This document shows positions 45,450-54,407 of a stretch of 64,000 nt of DNA, in pieces. Position 1 is the stretch's first letter. Every line of letters begins with the position of its first letter. Source of the stretch: an uncultured Brevibacillus sp. (GTDB lineage: Bacteria > Bacillota > Bacilli > Brevibacillales > Brevibacillaceae); assembly GCF_947502445.1 (NCBI RefSeq), contig NZ_CANMZW010000016.1:50576-114575 (forward strand). Reading direction: 5' to 3'. Made by a program: the position numbers and the translations under genes. Under the pieces are notes generated by a model. The model searched no databases. It worked only from the letters and a program-made list of their open reading frames with translations, and was not told the DNA's origin.

Positions 45450-47000
45450 GTGGATCGAAAATGGGGAAAAAGAAGCGGGGGCAGAGCTGGGCAGCATACG
45501 GATGACATGGACCCGATTCATCACCAATTGAGCTGGCTCAAAGAACGACTGGCTAATTGTTCGGATTTAGTCATCCATACGTTTGAATCGCGATTTCATC
45601 AAAAGTGTGCGCTTGTTTACGTAGCGGGGTTGACCGATCAAAAAAACATTCAGGAGGAAGTGCTGCGAGCGATTTTTTCGTTGGATGCGAGCACAGCCGA
45701 GGAATTTCGCGCATCCATTTTTGAGCGTAAGCAACTGCCCATTTCAAACTATGCAGTGATTCCGCTTGAGGCAGGACCAAGTTCCGTAGTCGAAGGTCGG
45801 GTTCTCTTGGTCATTGAGAATGAGCAGAGGGCAATCAGATTTAACCTGCCATTTGTCAAAGGAAGAGCCATTGATGAGCCAATAAGTGAAGCAACAGTTA
45901 GAGGGCCCCGAGAAGCTTTTATCGAAAGTGCTGACGACAACCTTTCGCTCATTCGAAAACGGCTGAAAACACCAGAGTTCAAGACGGAAACCATGCAAAT
46001 TGGCACCTATACACAAACGAAAGTGATGATTCTTTATATCCAAGGGCTTTGTGACAACGAGCTGATTGAAATGGTTCGAACCGTTTTGTCACAAATCAAG
46101 ATAGACGGTGTTCTGGGCAGCAGTTATTTAGAGGAGCATCTGGACAGCTCTCCCTTTTCGCCTTTTCCGCAGGTGCAATATACGGAGCGGCCCGACGTTG
46201 TCTCAGCTGCACTGCTCGAAGGACGATTGGCCATCATTGTCGACGGCTCACCGATGGTTTTGGTTGTTCCTGTTACGCTGTTCATGCTGCTCCAGTCGGC
46301 GGAGGATTACTACCAGAGGTATGTAGCGGGAACCTGGATACGCTGGATTCGCTATTTATTCGTCTTTATCTCGTTGCTCCTCCCTTCCTTTTACATAGCA
46401 ATCACGACGTTTCATCCTGAAATGATACCTTCCAAACTATTGATTACGATTACTGCATCACGAGAGGTTGTGCCGTTTCCTGCTCTAGTCGAAGCATTCA
46501 TCATGGAGATATCCTTTGAGGCATTGAGAGAAGCTGCCGTACGAATCCCCAAGTCGATTGGACAGGCTGTATCGATTATCGGGGCATTGATCATCGGGAC
46601 AGCAGCAGTGCAGGCTGGAATCGTCTCTGCGGCAATGGTCATTATCGTCTCTTTTACAGGGATTGCCTCGTTCATTATTCCACATTTTGATTTAGGTTTG
46701 GCCGTTCGATTTCTCCGATTTCCGATCATGATTCTGGCTGGGATATTTGGTCTGTTCGGGATTGCATGCGGGTTAATTTTGCTCTATATCCATCTCATCA
46801 ATTTACGCTCAATGGGAATTCCTTATTTGACACCTGTTACCCCATTCGTTGTCAGTGATTTGAAAGACACGCTCATTCGCGCGCCGTGGTGGTTCATGCG
46901 GAAAAGGCCGTATCATGAGAATGAGAAGCTAAACAAATGGAGGCAGCCCAAAAAAGAAGCCAGCAAGCAGGGCGAGGAAGAAGAGGAGATTAGAGATTGA
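45450..47000 (+). CDS. Spore germinant receptor A subunit (GerA family)
   Basis: A 516-residue GerAA/GerKA-type protein. A soluble N-terminal domain (about 1-290) includes the SDLVIHTFE and ALVYVAGLTD segments. The membrane part with about five helices (about 300-455) contains ASREVVPFPALVEAFIMEISFEALREAAVR, the conserved family block. It is followed by a basic tail. It sits in the inner spore membrane and binds or transmits germinant. GTG 45450 follows GGGGGAGAGG. It is the first gene of A-C-D-B. Confidence 0.94.
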   Translation: MDRKWGKRSGGRAGQHTDDMDPIHHQLSWLKERLANCSDLVIHTFESRFHQKCALVYVAGLTDQKNIQEEVLRAIFSLDASTAEEFRASIFERKQLPISNYAVIPLEAGPSSVVEGRVLLVIENEQRAIRFNLPFVKGRAIDEPISEATVRGPREAFIESADDNLSLIRKRLKTPEFKTETMQIGTYTQTKVMILYIQGLCDNELIEMVRTVLSQIKIDGVLGSSYLEEHLDSSPFSPFPQVQYTERPDVVSAALLEGRLAIIVDGSPMVLVVPVTLFMLLQSAEDYYQRYVAGTWIRWIRYLFVFISLLLPSFYIAITTFHPEMIPSKLLITITASREVVPFPALVEAFIMEISFEALREAAVRIPKSIGQAVSIIGALIIGTAAVQAGIVSAAMVIIVSFTGIASFIIPHFDLGLAVRFLRFPIMILAGIFGLFGIACGLILLYIHLINLRSMGIPYLTPVTPFVVSDLKDTLIRAPWWFMRKRPYHENEKLNKWRQPKKEASKQGEEEEEIRD

Positions 47001-48202
47001 GAGCTTATAAGCTATTGCAAAAGCTGTTTATCTTTATTGCGATGCTTCCGATGCTGCTGACAACAGGCTGCTGGTCATCTATAGAATTAAACAACAGAAG
47101 CTTTGCCCGAATGCTTCTGGTAGATAAGGCCGAGTCTGGTGTTGAATTAACGCTTGCTTTTCCTCTGCCCAATCGTTTGATTCCAGGGCAATCGGGAACA
47201 GGTGGACCGCAAACCGGTAAGCCATACACGTATATTACCAAGACGGGACAAGACATCGGAGAGGCCTATCGCTCTATACAATCTGATCTTTCGCGAAGTA
47301 TTACATTTGGACAAACCAGTGTAGTGGTCATTGGTCACGAGCTGGCAAAAGAAGGGATTACTCCAGTTTTGGAGTTTATTGCACGTGAACCGAGATTTCA
47401 TATCAATGCCGATCTGTTTGTGACACAAGGCAGAGTGCTGGACTTAACTACGGTTCCCATCGTATTTGAACGATTCCCGGCAGATATATTGATTGCCTAC
47501 GGGAGAGAGCATGTGACAGTTAATACAACGACAACAGATTGCCTGATCACAACGTATCATGGGGGAGACATGATCATGCCCTTGTTAAAGATCGAGACCA
47601 AGCATATGCCGGGTGAAAAGCCAGAAGCAGTCCAATGGTTAGGAACAGATGGCGCAGCTATTTTTAGAGAAGGAAAGCTCCAGCGTACTCTCTCCACAGA
47701 TGAAATGAGAGGAGCTCTGTGGATTATGGGACAATTAAAGGATGCTGAGATTTCCGTTCACTCTACCACGGATGGAAAGAGTGTGAACTACATGATCAAC
47801 AAAGCCCGTACAAAGATCACCCCCTCTATTTCGGGTGATAAAGTTTCGATATTGATCAGGACAAAAGCAGAAGCCTCGCTTATTTCATCAGACTCCAATG
47901 TCAATTTGCAAGATCCGGTCCAGCGAAAAAAGCTTCAGAGGGGAATTGAAATTCTGGTCGAGGAGAGAATGAACAAAGCGATTGAAAAGGCAAGGAAGGC
48001 GGGAGCTGATGTTTTTTCATTTGGTCAGTATGTCGATTGGCATTATCCAAAAGAATGGAATACCCTTGCCACGCGGTGGAGAGAACTATACAGCCGTGAG
48101 CTAAAGGTCATTACTGAAGCGGATATTACGATAAAACGGATAGGAAGTGTCAAAGAACCGACGAAAATTCGGAAGACGTCACATCCGGAGGGAAAAAAAT
48201 GA
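46997..48202 (+). CDS. Spore germinant receptor C subunit lipoprotein (Ger(x)C family)
   Basis: A 401-residue lipoprotein. Its signal peptide ends LLTTGC (Cys25), with the typical WSSIELNNRSF after it. The C-terminal Ger(x)C domain ends near ADVFSFGQYVDWHYPKEWNTLATRW. It starts at TTG overlapping the A-subunit stop, and its stop overlaps the next ATG. GerC proteins attach to the outer face of the inner spore membrane and work with A and B. Confidence 0.93.
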   Translation: MRAYKLLQKLFIFIAMLPMLLTTGCWSSIELNNRSFARMLLVDKAESGVELTLAFPLPNRLIPGQSGTGGPQTGKPYTYITKTGQDIGEAYRSIQSDLSRSITFGQTSVVVIGHELAKEGITPVLEFIAREPRFHINADLFVTQGRVLDLTTVPIVFERFPADILIAYGREHVTVNTTTTDCLITTYHGGDMIMPLLKIETKHMPGEKPEAVQWLGTDGAAIFREGKLQRTLSTDEMRGALWIMGQLKDAEISVHSTTDGKSVNYMINKARTKITPSISGDKVSILIRTKAEASLISSDSNVNLQDPVQRKKLQRGIEILVEERMNKAIEKARKAGADVFSFGQYVDWHYPKEWNTLATRWRELYSRELKVITEADITIKRIGSVKEPTKIRKTSHPEGKK

Positions 48203-48435
48203 TCATCATCGCGTTCATCTATGCGTGTCTATTATTTTTTGAATGGCGATATTTGAAACGTAAAAACCGGACGGCTCGGACCTATCGCATTGTATTTGCC
48301 TTTGTGATCTTTACATTCCTAAGTATGGAAGCTTTGTATTACTTCAGAGATCAATTTACGCTCGCGGATGTCATCGAAATGGTATTTGATCCAATGGAAA
48401 AGTTCATTGTGTGGGGTATTGAAAAGAATGAATGA
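48199..48435 (+). CDS. Small two-helix membrane protein, GerD-subunit-like (receptor D subunit)
   Basis: A 78-residue protein with two predicted membrane helices, IIIAFIYACLLFFEW and YRIVFAFVIFTFLSMEALYYF. Small two-helix D subunits accompany several germinant receptors and modulate their response. Its start overlaps the C-subunit stop by 4 bases and its end overlaps the B-subunit start by 8, so it is an integral operon member. Assignment rests on size, topology and position. Confidence 0.78.
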   Translation: MIIIAFIYACLLFFEWRYLKRKNRTARTYRIVFAFVIFTFLSMEALYYFRDQFTLADVIEMVFDPMEKFIVWGIEKNE

Positions 48436-49546
48436 TAAGTACGAGAAGGTCACCCCAACCCAACTGTACATGCTCTTCTCGCTATATCTTTTTACGACCA
48501 TTCTAAGTTTTCGACAAGGCGCGCTGGTGGGTGAAGCCAAGTTTGGCGTGTGGGTTTCCTTACTGATCGGTTCTTTTGGGGGCTTGCTCTTTCCCTATTT
48601 TTCATATCGATTGGCGAAGAGGCGACCAACAAGATTCTTTAGTCATTATGGCAGAGAAATCGTGGGTAGCTGGCTGCATTATCCGTTGGTTTCGATCATG
48701 ATTTTCTCTTATTTGTTTTCAGCTGCATTTGTCTTGAGGGAAATGCAGGATTTTATGGTGGAGGTCTTTTTGCCAGATACACCTGATTGGGCTGTAACCT
48801 CCATTTTCTGTATTTGTGTTGCTTACGCTGTGCGCTCAGGGGTTCAGACCATTTTTCGATGTGCACAAGGGGTCTTTTTCCTGACGATGATTGGGATGCT
48901 GCTCATTCCTGTATTTGTCATGGGAGAATTGAACAAGGACATGAGCGTTGCCTTTCTCAATCATTTTGATTGGAAGGGCATCGGCAGCGGCAGTTATTTG
49001 GTTGCATCCTTGTACGGACAAATGAGCTTTATCCTCTTTCTTTTCCCTTTTTTCTCCAATCAGCAAAAAACGATGAAGTCGTTAATATGGGCGACTGTTA
49101 CTTCTCTTTTCATTATCTGCTCTAATTTGATACCTACGATTTTGATTTTTGGTCCTGAACTGACGAGTAATTTGATCTACCCTGAGCTAGAATTGATCCG
49201 CTATATTCGAGCCGGTTATTTTTTGGAAAACCTGGACCCGGTGCTGATCTCGATTTGGTTGACCAGCCTCTTTATTAAAATCAGTCTTTTCCTGTATGTT
49301 GCAATCCTCATCCTGACACACAGTTTTTCCCTACAGGATCACAAACCGTTATCATTAACAATGACAATATTGATGGCAGGAATATCACTTCTGATGGTAA
49401 GGACCGGAGCAGACCTTGTACGGTTAATGGGTCATGGCGAAGTGATGTTTTTGATCGTGACGGAGGCAATTCCGATTCTTTACCTGGTAGTGGACTGGAT
49501 TCGATCACGTTTGGGAAAAAGTTCAAATGAAAAAGCAAAGGCGTAA
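48428..49546 (+). CDS. Spore germinant receptor B subunit (GerB-family permease)
   Basis: A 372-residue integral membrane protein of the spore germination permease family (APC superfamily-like, about ten helices). It starts MNDKYEKVTPTQLYMLFSLYLF and contains YAVRSGVQTIFRCAQGVFFLT. The B subunit binds germinant. The start at 48428 overlaps the small gene by 8 bases. A bidirectional terminator overlaps its end. Confidence 0.92.
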   Translation: MNDKYEKVTPTQLYMLFSLYLFTTILSFRQGALVGEAKFGVWVSLLIGSFGGLLFPYFSYRLAKRRPTRFFSHYGREIVGSWLHYPLVSIMIFSYLFSAAFVLREMQDFMVEVFLPDTPDWAVTSIFCICVAYAVRSGVQTIFRCAQGVFFLTMIGMLLIPVFVMGELNKDMSVAFLNHFDWKGIGSGSYLVASLYGQMSFILFLFPFFSNQQKTMKSLIWATVTSLFIICSNLIPTILIFGPELTSNLIYPELELIRYIRAGYFLENLDPVLISIWLTSLFIKISLFLYVAILILTHSFSLQDHKPLSLTMTILMAGISLLMVRTGADLVRLMGHGEVMFLIVTEAIPILYLVVDWIRSRLGKSSNEKAKA

Positions 49547-49579
49547 CCAAGGTGACTTTTGTCAATGGTTACGCCTTTT
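49537..49579. terminator. Bidirectional terminator, germination operon / encapsulin
   Basis: AAAGGCGTAACC pairs perfectly with GGTTACGCCTTT, with T on both outgoing strands. Confidence 0.88.
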
Positions 49580-49593
49580 GAATGTATGGCGTT

Positions 49594-50442
49594 TTATTCT
49601 TCAGTTTCTTCCAGTGTGCAAATCGCGCTAGGGCGTTTGATACGCAGAACCACGCACTCATACACGCGGAACAAGCTGTTCATTTGCTCGTCACCGAGGA
49701 AAGCAGAATCGAAGTCCTCAGCGATTGCGAGGTCCAGATTATGGCGACCGGTTGCTACGAGAACACCGGAGCGTCCTTTGATCGTAGGGGACTGGTATAC
49801 ACCGTCAGACACCAGATTACGTACATGCTCGATCTCCAGTACGTTGGTGCCTTTATGCACTCGGTGCAGAAGCGAATACAGTTCTGGGGAGACAACCAGG
49901 GCGTACGGTCCGCTGTGGCCCATTTTCAGAAGCTTGTTGCGCGCTTCTACGATGTCAGCAAACGCATTGCCGGATTCCATCCAGTCGCTTTTCAGATGAG
50001 TGAGGCGACCTTTGACATTCATCAGACCCGGCAGGTCGAATTCTGCAGCACCATTGAAAATGAGGTCGTCTTCCATCAGTGCACCGCCAGCAGCAGCGTT
50101 GGCGGCAGCACTCATGTCAAGCGGCATGCCAAGTGTACGAGCTTGTGCCACGTCACGCCAGTAGAGCATGAAATCTTTGTACAAGATCGGGATTGTCATG
50201 CTGACACGGCGACTAGGCTGGGTCATTTCGAGCGACTCACCACGCAGGGAAAGTCCGCCAAAACGGGACTCATCGTATACGTCGTTCGTGATGGTTTGGA
50301 TACCTTCTCCCAGTGGTCCGTATATATCGATAAAACGGCGACCAACCAGCTGGCGGCGGGCCATGTCAATAACAGTTGCGTCCAATTGATTCCATTCGTC
50401 GTGGGTCAATGGGGAGTCAGGGTATTTACGAAGCTTGTCCAT
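49594..50442 (-). CDS. Encapsulin shell protein (family 1)
   Basis: The protein is 282 residues, HK97-fold, of the linocin-M18/encapsulin family. It starts MDKLRKYPDSPLTHDEWNQLD with the family RRFIDIYGPLGEGIQTI, and contains GHSGPYALVVSPELYSLLHRVH and an FRVYECVVLRIKRPSAICTL C-terminus. Shell monomers assemble into icosahedral compartments; IMEF systems form the large T=4 type. It lies 36 bases downstream of its cargo gene, which carries the matching loading peptide. Confidence 0.96.
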   Translation of the reverse strand: MDKLRKYPDSPLTHDEWNQLDATVIDMARRQLVGRRFIDIYGPLGEGIQTITNDVYDESRFGGLSLRGESLEMTQPSRRVSMTIPILYKDFMLYWRDVAQARTLGMPLDMSAAANAAAGGALMEDDLIFNGAAEFDLPGLMNVKGRLTHLKSDWMESGNAFADIVEARNKLLKMGHSGPYALVVSPELYSLLHRVHKGTNVLEIEHVRNLVSDGVYQSPTIKGRSGVLVATGRHNLDLAIAEDFDSAFLGDEQMNSLFRVYECVVLRIKRPSAICTLEETEE

Positions 50443-50478
50443 AGCGTAACCTCCAAGTCATAAAGGATCGTGATTTCC

Positions 50479-51078
50479 TTACTTTCCTTTCAAGCTGCCT
50501 ACCGTCAGTCCTTTTTTACCAGGAGCAGGAGCGGGGGAGTGCTTAATCACGGAAGCAACACCGTGCGGGGCAGAAGCAGAGGCTTTTAGGTGATCGACCT
50601 GATGAATGTCATGGCCTTCATCGTGATCGGTCAGATCTGCTTGGTACACGTCAGAAAATCTTCCGCTGAGTGTAGCCATCATCTCTTTCACCTGCAAATA
50701 GTCCTCATGCGTTTTTTCCCGCATGCCGTCAAGGGTTTGGCGAGTCGCATCATCTTGGAATTCATACAGAGACAGCTCCAGATGCTCGCGGAAGTTGTGC
50801 AGTCCAAAACGCTCCAAATTAATATCGGAAAGCATTTGCGACAGCTCGCGGTCACTCAGCTTGTCCGTCTTATTCTCAGCAGCGAGCGATTCTAAATAGG
50901 GAATCAGCTCTTGCAGGCGTCCCATACGCTGCTCTTCTTCCTCCAAAATATGGTGGTAGTACAGGCGTGTATGCTCGTCCTGGGCAGCGTCAATAATCGG
51001 CTGGATGATCCCCATAAAACGATTGATATAACCTCTGGTTCGATCAAAAATGGCGTGCAGCTGTGTAATTTCTTGCAC
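50479..51078 (-). CDS. Iron-mineralizing encapsulin cargo (IMEF, ferritin-like)
   Basis: A 199-residue helical protein. The ferritin-like part (about 1-140) has metal-ligand-rich helices: DEHTRLYYHHILEEEEQRMGRL and FGLHNFREHLELSLYEF. A disordered His/Ala/Pro linker follows. The C-terminal loading peptide LTVGSLKGK docks to the shell interior. It oxidises Fe(II) and mineralises iron inside the compartment. The start is GTG with AAGGAGGTG 7 bases upstream. A promoter lies at 51113-51142 on the minus strand. Confidence 0.92.
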   Translation of the reverse strand: MQEITQLHAIFDRTRGYINRFMGIIQPIIDAAQDEHTRLYYHHILEEEEQRMGRLQELIPYLESLAAENKTDKLSDRELSQMLSDINLERFGLHNFREHLELSLYEFQDDATRQTLDGMREKTHEDYLQVKEMMATLSGRFSDVYQADLTDHDEGHDIHQVDHLKASASAPHGVASVIKHSPAPAPGKKGLTVGSLKGK

Positions 51079-51112
51079 CCTACGCCACCTCCTTATTGCG
51101 ATCTATTTAACC

Positions 51113-51142
51113 ATTATACATTTGGAAAAATGCACCGGGCAA
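51113..51142 (-). promoter_or_regulatory. Predicted promoter of the IMEF-encapsulin operon
   Basis: On the minus strand: TTGCCC, 18 bases, TATAAT, about 35 bases before the GTG start. The Fur boxes lie 125-160 bases farther upstream, not over it. Confidence 0.6.
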
Positions 51143-51266
51143 CAACTATGTACAATTTCCCCTATATATGTGAAAAACAGCGCTTTATTCTCATTGCCCA
51201 TTTCCTCTAGTTTTCTATTTTTACAAAAAAGTTATCGTGGAGAGTATTGTCAAAGGTAATTGGGAA

Positions 51267-51281
51267 TGATAATATTTATCA
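51267..51281. promoter_or_regulatory. Fur box 1, encapsulin/DUF2325 interval
   Basis: TGATAAT-A-TTTATCA, one mismatch to the 7-1-7 Fur consensus. Its centre lies 22 bases from the next box. Confidence 0.75.
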
Positions 51282-51288
51282 ATAAGAG

Positions 51289-51303
51289 TGATATTCATTA
51301 TCA
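51289..51303. promoter_or_regulatory. Fur box 2, encapsulin/DUF2325 interval
   Basis: TGATATT-C-ATTATCA, one mismatch to the 7-1-7 Fur consensus, paired with box 1 (two helical turns apart). Confidence 0.75.
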
Positions 51304-51450
51304 ATTGAATAACTGATTAGAAAACCTGGCACGCCATGTCTCTTGGCGGAGCCGCGGTTGCACTTATACTGGATAGGAATTTTATAAATTTCTATCTGTA
51401 GAACAAAAACATAAATCAAACGCACACCCAAATTGAAGGAGGTAGTAAGT

Positions 51451-51732
51451 ATGTCATCCATTTTAGTAATCGGCGGAGATCGCCTCGGAAACATTATTGA
51501 GCTGCTGCAAGGACAAGGTTTTCGTGAAATCCACCACGTAACAGGGCGCAAAAGCTCTCAAACGGGTGTAAAAATTCCTTCGGGGATTCATATGATTCTC
51601 GTCCTGACCGATTTCGTCAACCACAATCTGGCGAAGACCGTGAAAAGCCAGGCGAAAGACCGCGAGCTCCCGATTCTCTTTTGTAAACGCTCGTGCGCTG
51701 CTATAGCAAAAGCATTTGACATGACTGCGTAA
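51451..51732 (+). CDS. DUF2325 domain protein
   Basis: A 93-residue protein. SSILVIGGDRLGNIIELLQGQGFREIHHVTGRK is the DUF2325 Rossmann-like start. It continues MILVLTDFVNHNLAKTVKSQAKDRELPILFCKRSCAAIAKAF, with Cys in the final FCKRSC. The start at 51451 has GAAGGAGGT upstream. Two Fur boxes lie 150-185 bases before it, facing the iron-storage encapsulin operon. The biochemical role is not known; an iron-response link is inferred from context. Confidence 0.85.
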   Translation: MSSILVIGGDRLGNIIELLQGQGFREIHHVTGRKSSQTGVKIPSGIHMILVLTDFVNHNLAKTVKSQAKDRELPILFCKRSCAAIAKAFDMTA

Positions 51733-51793
51733 ATACATACTTCCTGACCTGGACAGACTACATAACGAGTCTGATACCGATGGAGGAATGGGC

Positions 51794-51940
51794 ATGGAAC
51801 CAAATTCACTCGCTGATCTGCCTATCGCGCAGCTGACGGCCGTACAGCTGCAACAGTTGAAGCAGGCAGAAGAACAAATCAACCATGAAGGTCAAAACAT
51901 TTACCTTATCGCATTTGAGAAGCAAGCCCCGTCCCGATAG
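51794..51940 (+). CDS. Small ORF, 48 residues
   Basis: Reads MEPNSLADLPIAQLTAVQLQ and ends YLIAFEKQAPSR. TGGAGGAATGGGC provides a ribosome-binding site before the ATG. The terminator's left arm lies in the last codons, a usual arrangement for a genuine final gene. It is 61 bases after DUF2325 and probably in the same transcript. The product looks amphipathic and helical with a short beta end. No family recognised. Confidence 0.65.
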   Translation: MEPNSLADLPIAQLTAVQLQQLKQAEEQINHEGQNIYLIAFEKQAPSR

Positions 51941-51951
51941 ACGGGGTTTTT
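51927..51951 (+). terminator. Terminator of DUF2325 transcript
   Basis: CCCCGT pairs with ACGGGG around an 8-base loop, with T5. Confidence 0.85.
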
Positions 51952-51970
51952 CCTATTCCTTTACAGCTTC

Positions 51971-52237
51971 TCATTTGAAAACGTATTGATCCAGCTGAAG
52001 CTTCAGGGCGTCAATTCCAATCGCAAAGCCGAGACACTGGCTTGATTGAATGATGAAGGCATTTAATCCGATTACTTCGCCATTCAAATTAATCAACGGA
52101 CCACCACTGTTACCGGGATTGATTGCTGCATCTGTTTGGAAAATTTCCTCATACAGCCGCTTGGCTACCTGCAAGCGTCGATTTTTAGCACTAATGATAC
52201 CGGCCGTGACGGAATTTTCCAAACCTAATGGGGAACC
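51971..52237 (-). CDS. HtrA-like serine protease, C-terminal part of a split gene
   Basis: 88 codons from the core GGTTCCCCA (Gly-Ser-Pro) to the stop: [16 protein letters not shown], then the catalytic Ser in [20 protein letters not shown]. HtrA proteases have VGxPLGLxxTVTAGIIS in one piece. Here the preceding half lies at 55553, 3.3 kb away, and the frame upstream of the core turns into element sequence. Joined at the shared 9-bp core, this half supplies residues 153-240 (Ser196 catalytic) of the restored protease. No PDZ domain is present. Confidence 0.88.
   Translation of the reverse strand, partial: GSPLGLENSVTAGIISAKNRRLQVAKRLYEEIFQTDAAINPGNSGGPLINLNGEVIGLNAFIIQSSQCLGFAIGIDALKLQLDQYVFK
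52229..52237. repeat. Direct-repeat recombination core, left end of element
   Basis: TGGGGAACC, identical to 55553-55561 in the same orientation, at the exact point where the protease frame breaks. It is the likely att core for the adjacent serine recombinase. Confidence 0.85.
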
Positions 52238-52265
52238 ACTGATCCTCATAGAGGCAAAATCCAAG

Positions 52266-53723
52266 CTAATGAAAATTTAGAAGCGTGAGACGGATGCAAC
52301 GTTGTGGGGCTGTCGGATCCAGCTCAGCCTCGAGGCGTTGGATCAAGCAGCTGGCGAGCAATTTTCGCTCGTCCTCTGTTGCTTCTAGCCAAACATGATT
52401 CCAGTTTGTGAGCAGTGCGAGTCCTGTGTCATCGACAGGGAAGGGAGACGGGTGGGGAGAGCTGAGCGCTTGCGAAAAATCTTGGGGGGCTGCTTGCTGC
52501 AAATCCTGCCCCTTCTTTTTAAAAGCAGACAAGGTGAGCAGCCCTGCTGCGTATGCCTCTTCCCAGCGTGCTCGCTTTAGCTGCTGCATGTGCTCTCTTT
52601 TGCCCTCATTCGCAAGCTTTTCTTGTTTTTGCAGGAGCGCAATCGTCTCCAGGGCAGCTGCTCGGGCCTCCAGCGGAAAACGATTTAGCTCGCCCACAAT
52701 TTCTTGCTCGATCCAGTCTTGCCGGAGTGGAGGGGCATCACATGTACCAGCTGTTTTATTTTTGCACCAATAGTAGTGATGCGTGTAGTGCCCACCTTTG
52801 GCTCGCTTTGTCCGAGTCGTTTTGCCGCGCATGGCCGATCCACAGCGTGAGCAGTACAGTAGCCCGGAAAAGAGAAAGGATGAGCCAAGGGTTCGCGGGT
52901 GTTTTGTGTTGCGCGTGTTCAGACGCTGTTGAACGCGGAAAAAGGAAGCTTCATCGATAATCGCCGGATGCGTTTTTTCCTCGATTAGCCAGTGCTCGGA
53001 GGGATTTTGCCGTTGCTGTGTGGTGGCATAATTCCAGCGGAGGGCTCCATAATAAACGGGATTTTTTAACAGGCGTAATATGGCACTTGCGCTCCATGGC
53101 GCGCCGTTTTTTCCACGCCAGCCTTTGTGGTTGGCTGCATCAGCGATTCGACGCGGGGATTCTCCCTGTGCGTACTGTGCAAACATGGTTCGTACTCCGA
53201 CTGCTTCCATATCATTGATCAGTAAGCGTCCATCGATAAGATCGTATCCGTAGGGTGGCGGTCCGCCTGGACGTTTGCGTTCTCTCACCATTTGCCCCAT
53301 TCCCATTTTCACCCGCTCACCCAAATTTTCACGTTCCCATTGGGCCAGAGCGGCAACGAGTGTGATAAACAAGCGTCCGATAGCAGTCGTCGTGTCGTAC
53401 ACCTCTGTACTGCTTTTAAAACGGACACCATGGCGGTCAAACTCCTGCAAAAGCTGATAAAGATCCAAAACAGATCTCGTGAGTCGATCAAGCCGATAGA
53501 CGAGGACAACATCAATTTTCCCTGCTCGCACATCTGCTAAAAGGCGTGTCAGCTCTGGCCGATTGGTGTCTTTGGCACTGACGCCTTCATCCGCGTAGAT
53601 GTCGGTTAATTCCCAGTCCTGGGAGTGAATGTAGGAGAGCAGCTTTTCTCGTTGGGCAGGTATGGAAAAGCCTTCTTTTGCCTGATCATCTGTGCTCACC
53701 CTCATGTAGACAGCCGTTCTCAT
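52266..53723 (-). CDS. Large serine recombinase (SpoIVCA-like)
   Basis: A 485-residue protein. The resolvase domain has catalytic Ser10 (YMRVSTDDQ) and the Arg-rich [10 protein letters not shown] recombinase domain (about 165-270: [25 protein letters not shown]) follows. The zinc ribbon has CSRCGS paired with a later C-x7-C, and a coiled-coil-like tail lies at about 370-420. Its size and order match SpoIVCA, which excises skin to rebuild sigK. It lies 29 bases from the left recombination core. It probably catalyses excision of the element. Confidence 0.93.
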   Translation of the reverse strand: MRTAVYMRVSTDDQAKEGFSIPAQREKLLSYIHSQDWELTDIYADEGVSAKDTNRPELTRLLADVRAGKIDVVLVYRLDRLTRSVLDLYQLLQEFDRHGVRFKSSTEVYDTTTAIGRLFITLVAALAQWERENLGERVKMGMGQMVRERKRPGGPPPYGYDLIDGRLLINDMEAVGVRTMFAQYAQGESPRRIADAANHKGWRGKNGAPWSASAILRLLKNPVYYGALRWNYATTQQRQNPSEHWLIEEKTHPAIIDEASFFRVQQRLNTRNTKHPRTLGSSFLFSGLLYCSRCGSAMRGKTTRTKRAKGGHYTHHYYWCKNKTAGTCDAPPLRQDWIEQEIVGELNRFPLEARAAALETIALLQKQEKLANEGKREHMQQLKRARWEEAYAAGLLTLSAFKKKGQDLQQAAPQDFSQALSSPHPSPFPVDDTGLALLTNWNHVWLEATEDERKLLASCLIQRLEAELDPTAPQRCIRLTLLNFH

Positions 53724-53792
53724 CGAATCCCTCCTGCCTTTTCAGGATGCTAGAGTCTACAGCATGAGGAGAGAGCTTATGTCTGTCCAAAC

Positions 53793-53830
53793 AAAAAAAG
53801 CCCCGTCATCCGTTATTGGACCAGACGGGG
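53793..53830 (-). terminator. Terminator of the HxlR gene
   Basis: On the minus strand CCCCGTC pairs with GACGGGG, with T7 following. Confidence 0.8.
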
Positions 53831-53836
53831 ATAGAG

Positions 53837-54157
53837 CTACATCCATTTTTGACCCCATTCATGTATGGAATCAATGACCGGACGCAAATCTTTTCCTTTT
53901 TCTGTTAGCTCGTATTCGATGCGAACGGGAGTCTCAGGGTATACCCTGCGTTCCAAAATCCCGAGCTCCTCAAGCTCCTTCAACCGCTCCGAAAGCATCT
54001 TATCGCTCATATGCGGAACCATTTCACGAATGTCTTTGAAGCGCACAGTTCCACGCAATAGGACATGAATAATCAAACCAGTCCATCTTTTGCCGAGAAC
54101 ATTGATCGCACCTTCGTACTTCGGACACATGTGTTCGCCAGCAAATTCATGATTCAT
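53837..54157 (-). CDS. HxlR-family transcriptional regulator
   Basis: A 106-residue winged helix-turn-helix. The N-terminal MCPKYEGAINVLGKRWTGLIIHVLL keeps the conserved Cys near residue 11. VRFKDIREMVPHMSDKMLSERLKELEELGILER is the recognition part. HxlR proteins of this type sense thiol-reactive compounds or aldehydes through the Cys. ATG 54157 follows GAGGTG; longer frames have no support. It is carried inside the recombinase element. Confidence 0.88.
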   Translation of the reverse strand: MNHEFAGEHMCPKYEGAINVLGKRWTGLIIHVLLRGTVRFKDIREMVPHMSDKMLSERLKELEELGILERRVYPETPVRIEYELTEKGKDLRPVIDSIHEWGQKWM

Positions 54158-54407
54158 GACGGCGTCACCTCTAAATAAAGCATCTTTGCGTAATATTGTA
54201 CCACAACAACTTGAAAAAAGTAAGTAAGGTAAGTGTACGACAAATGTATGCAGCCCATCTCTTGTTGTCACCAGACTTACAGCTGCTTATGCTGGAAACT
54301 TCGTTTTGAAAAAGTTGTCCAAGCCCGTTTCCCACAAGAATCGTCTCTCCTGTTTACGCCAGCACATAGACTGTAGGCGAGAACAATGATGAGGAGAGGG
54401 TGGGGAA

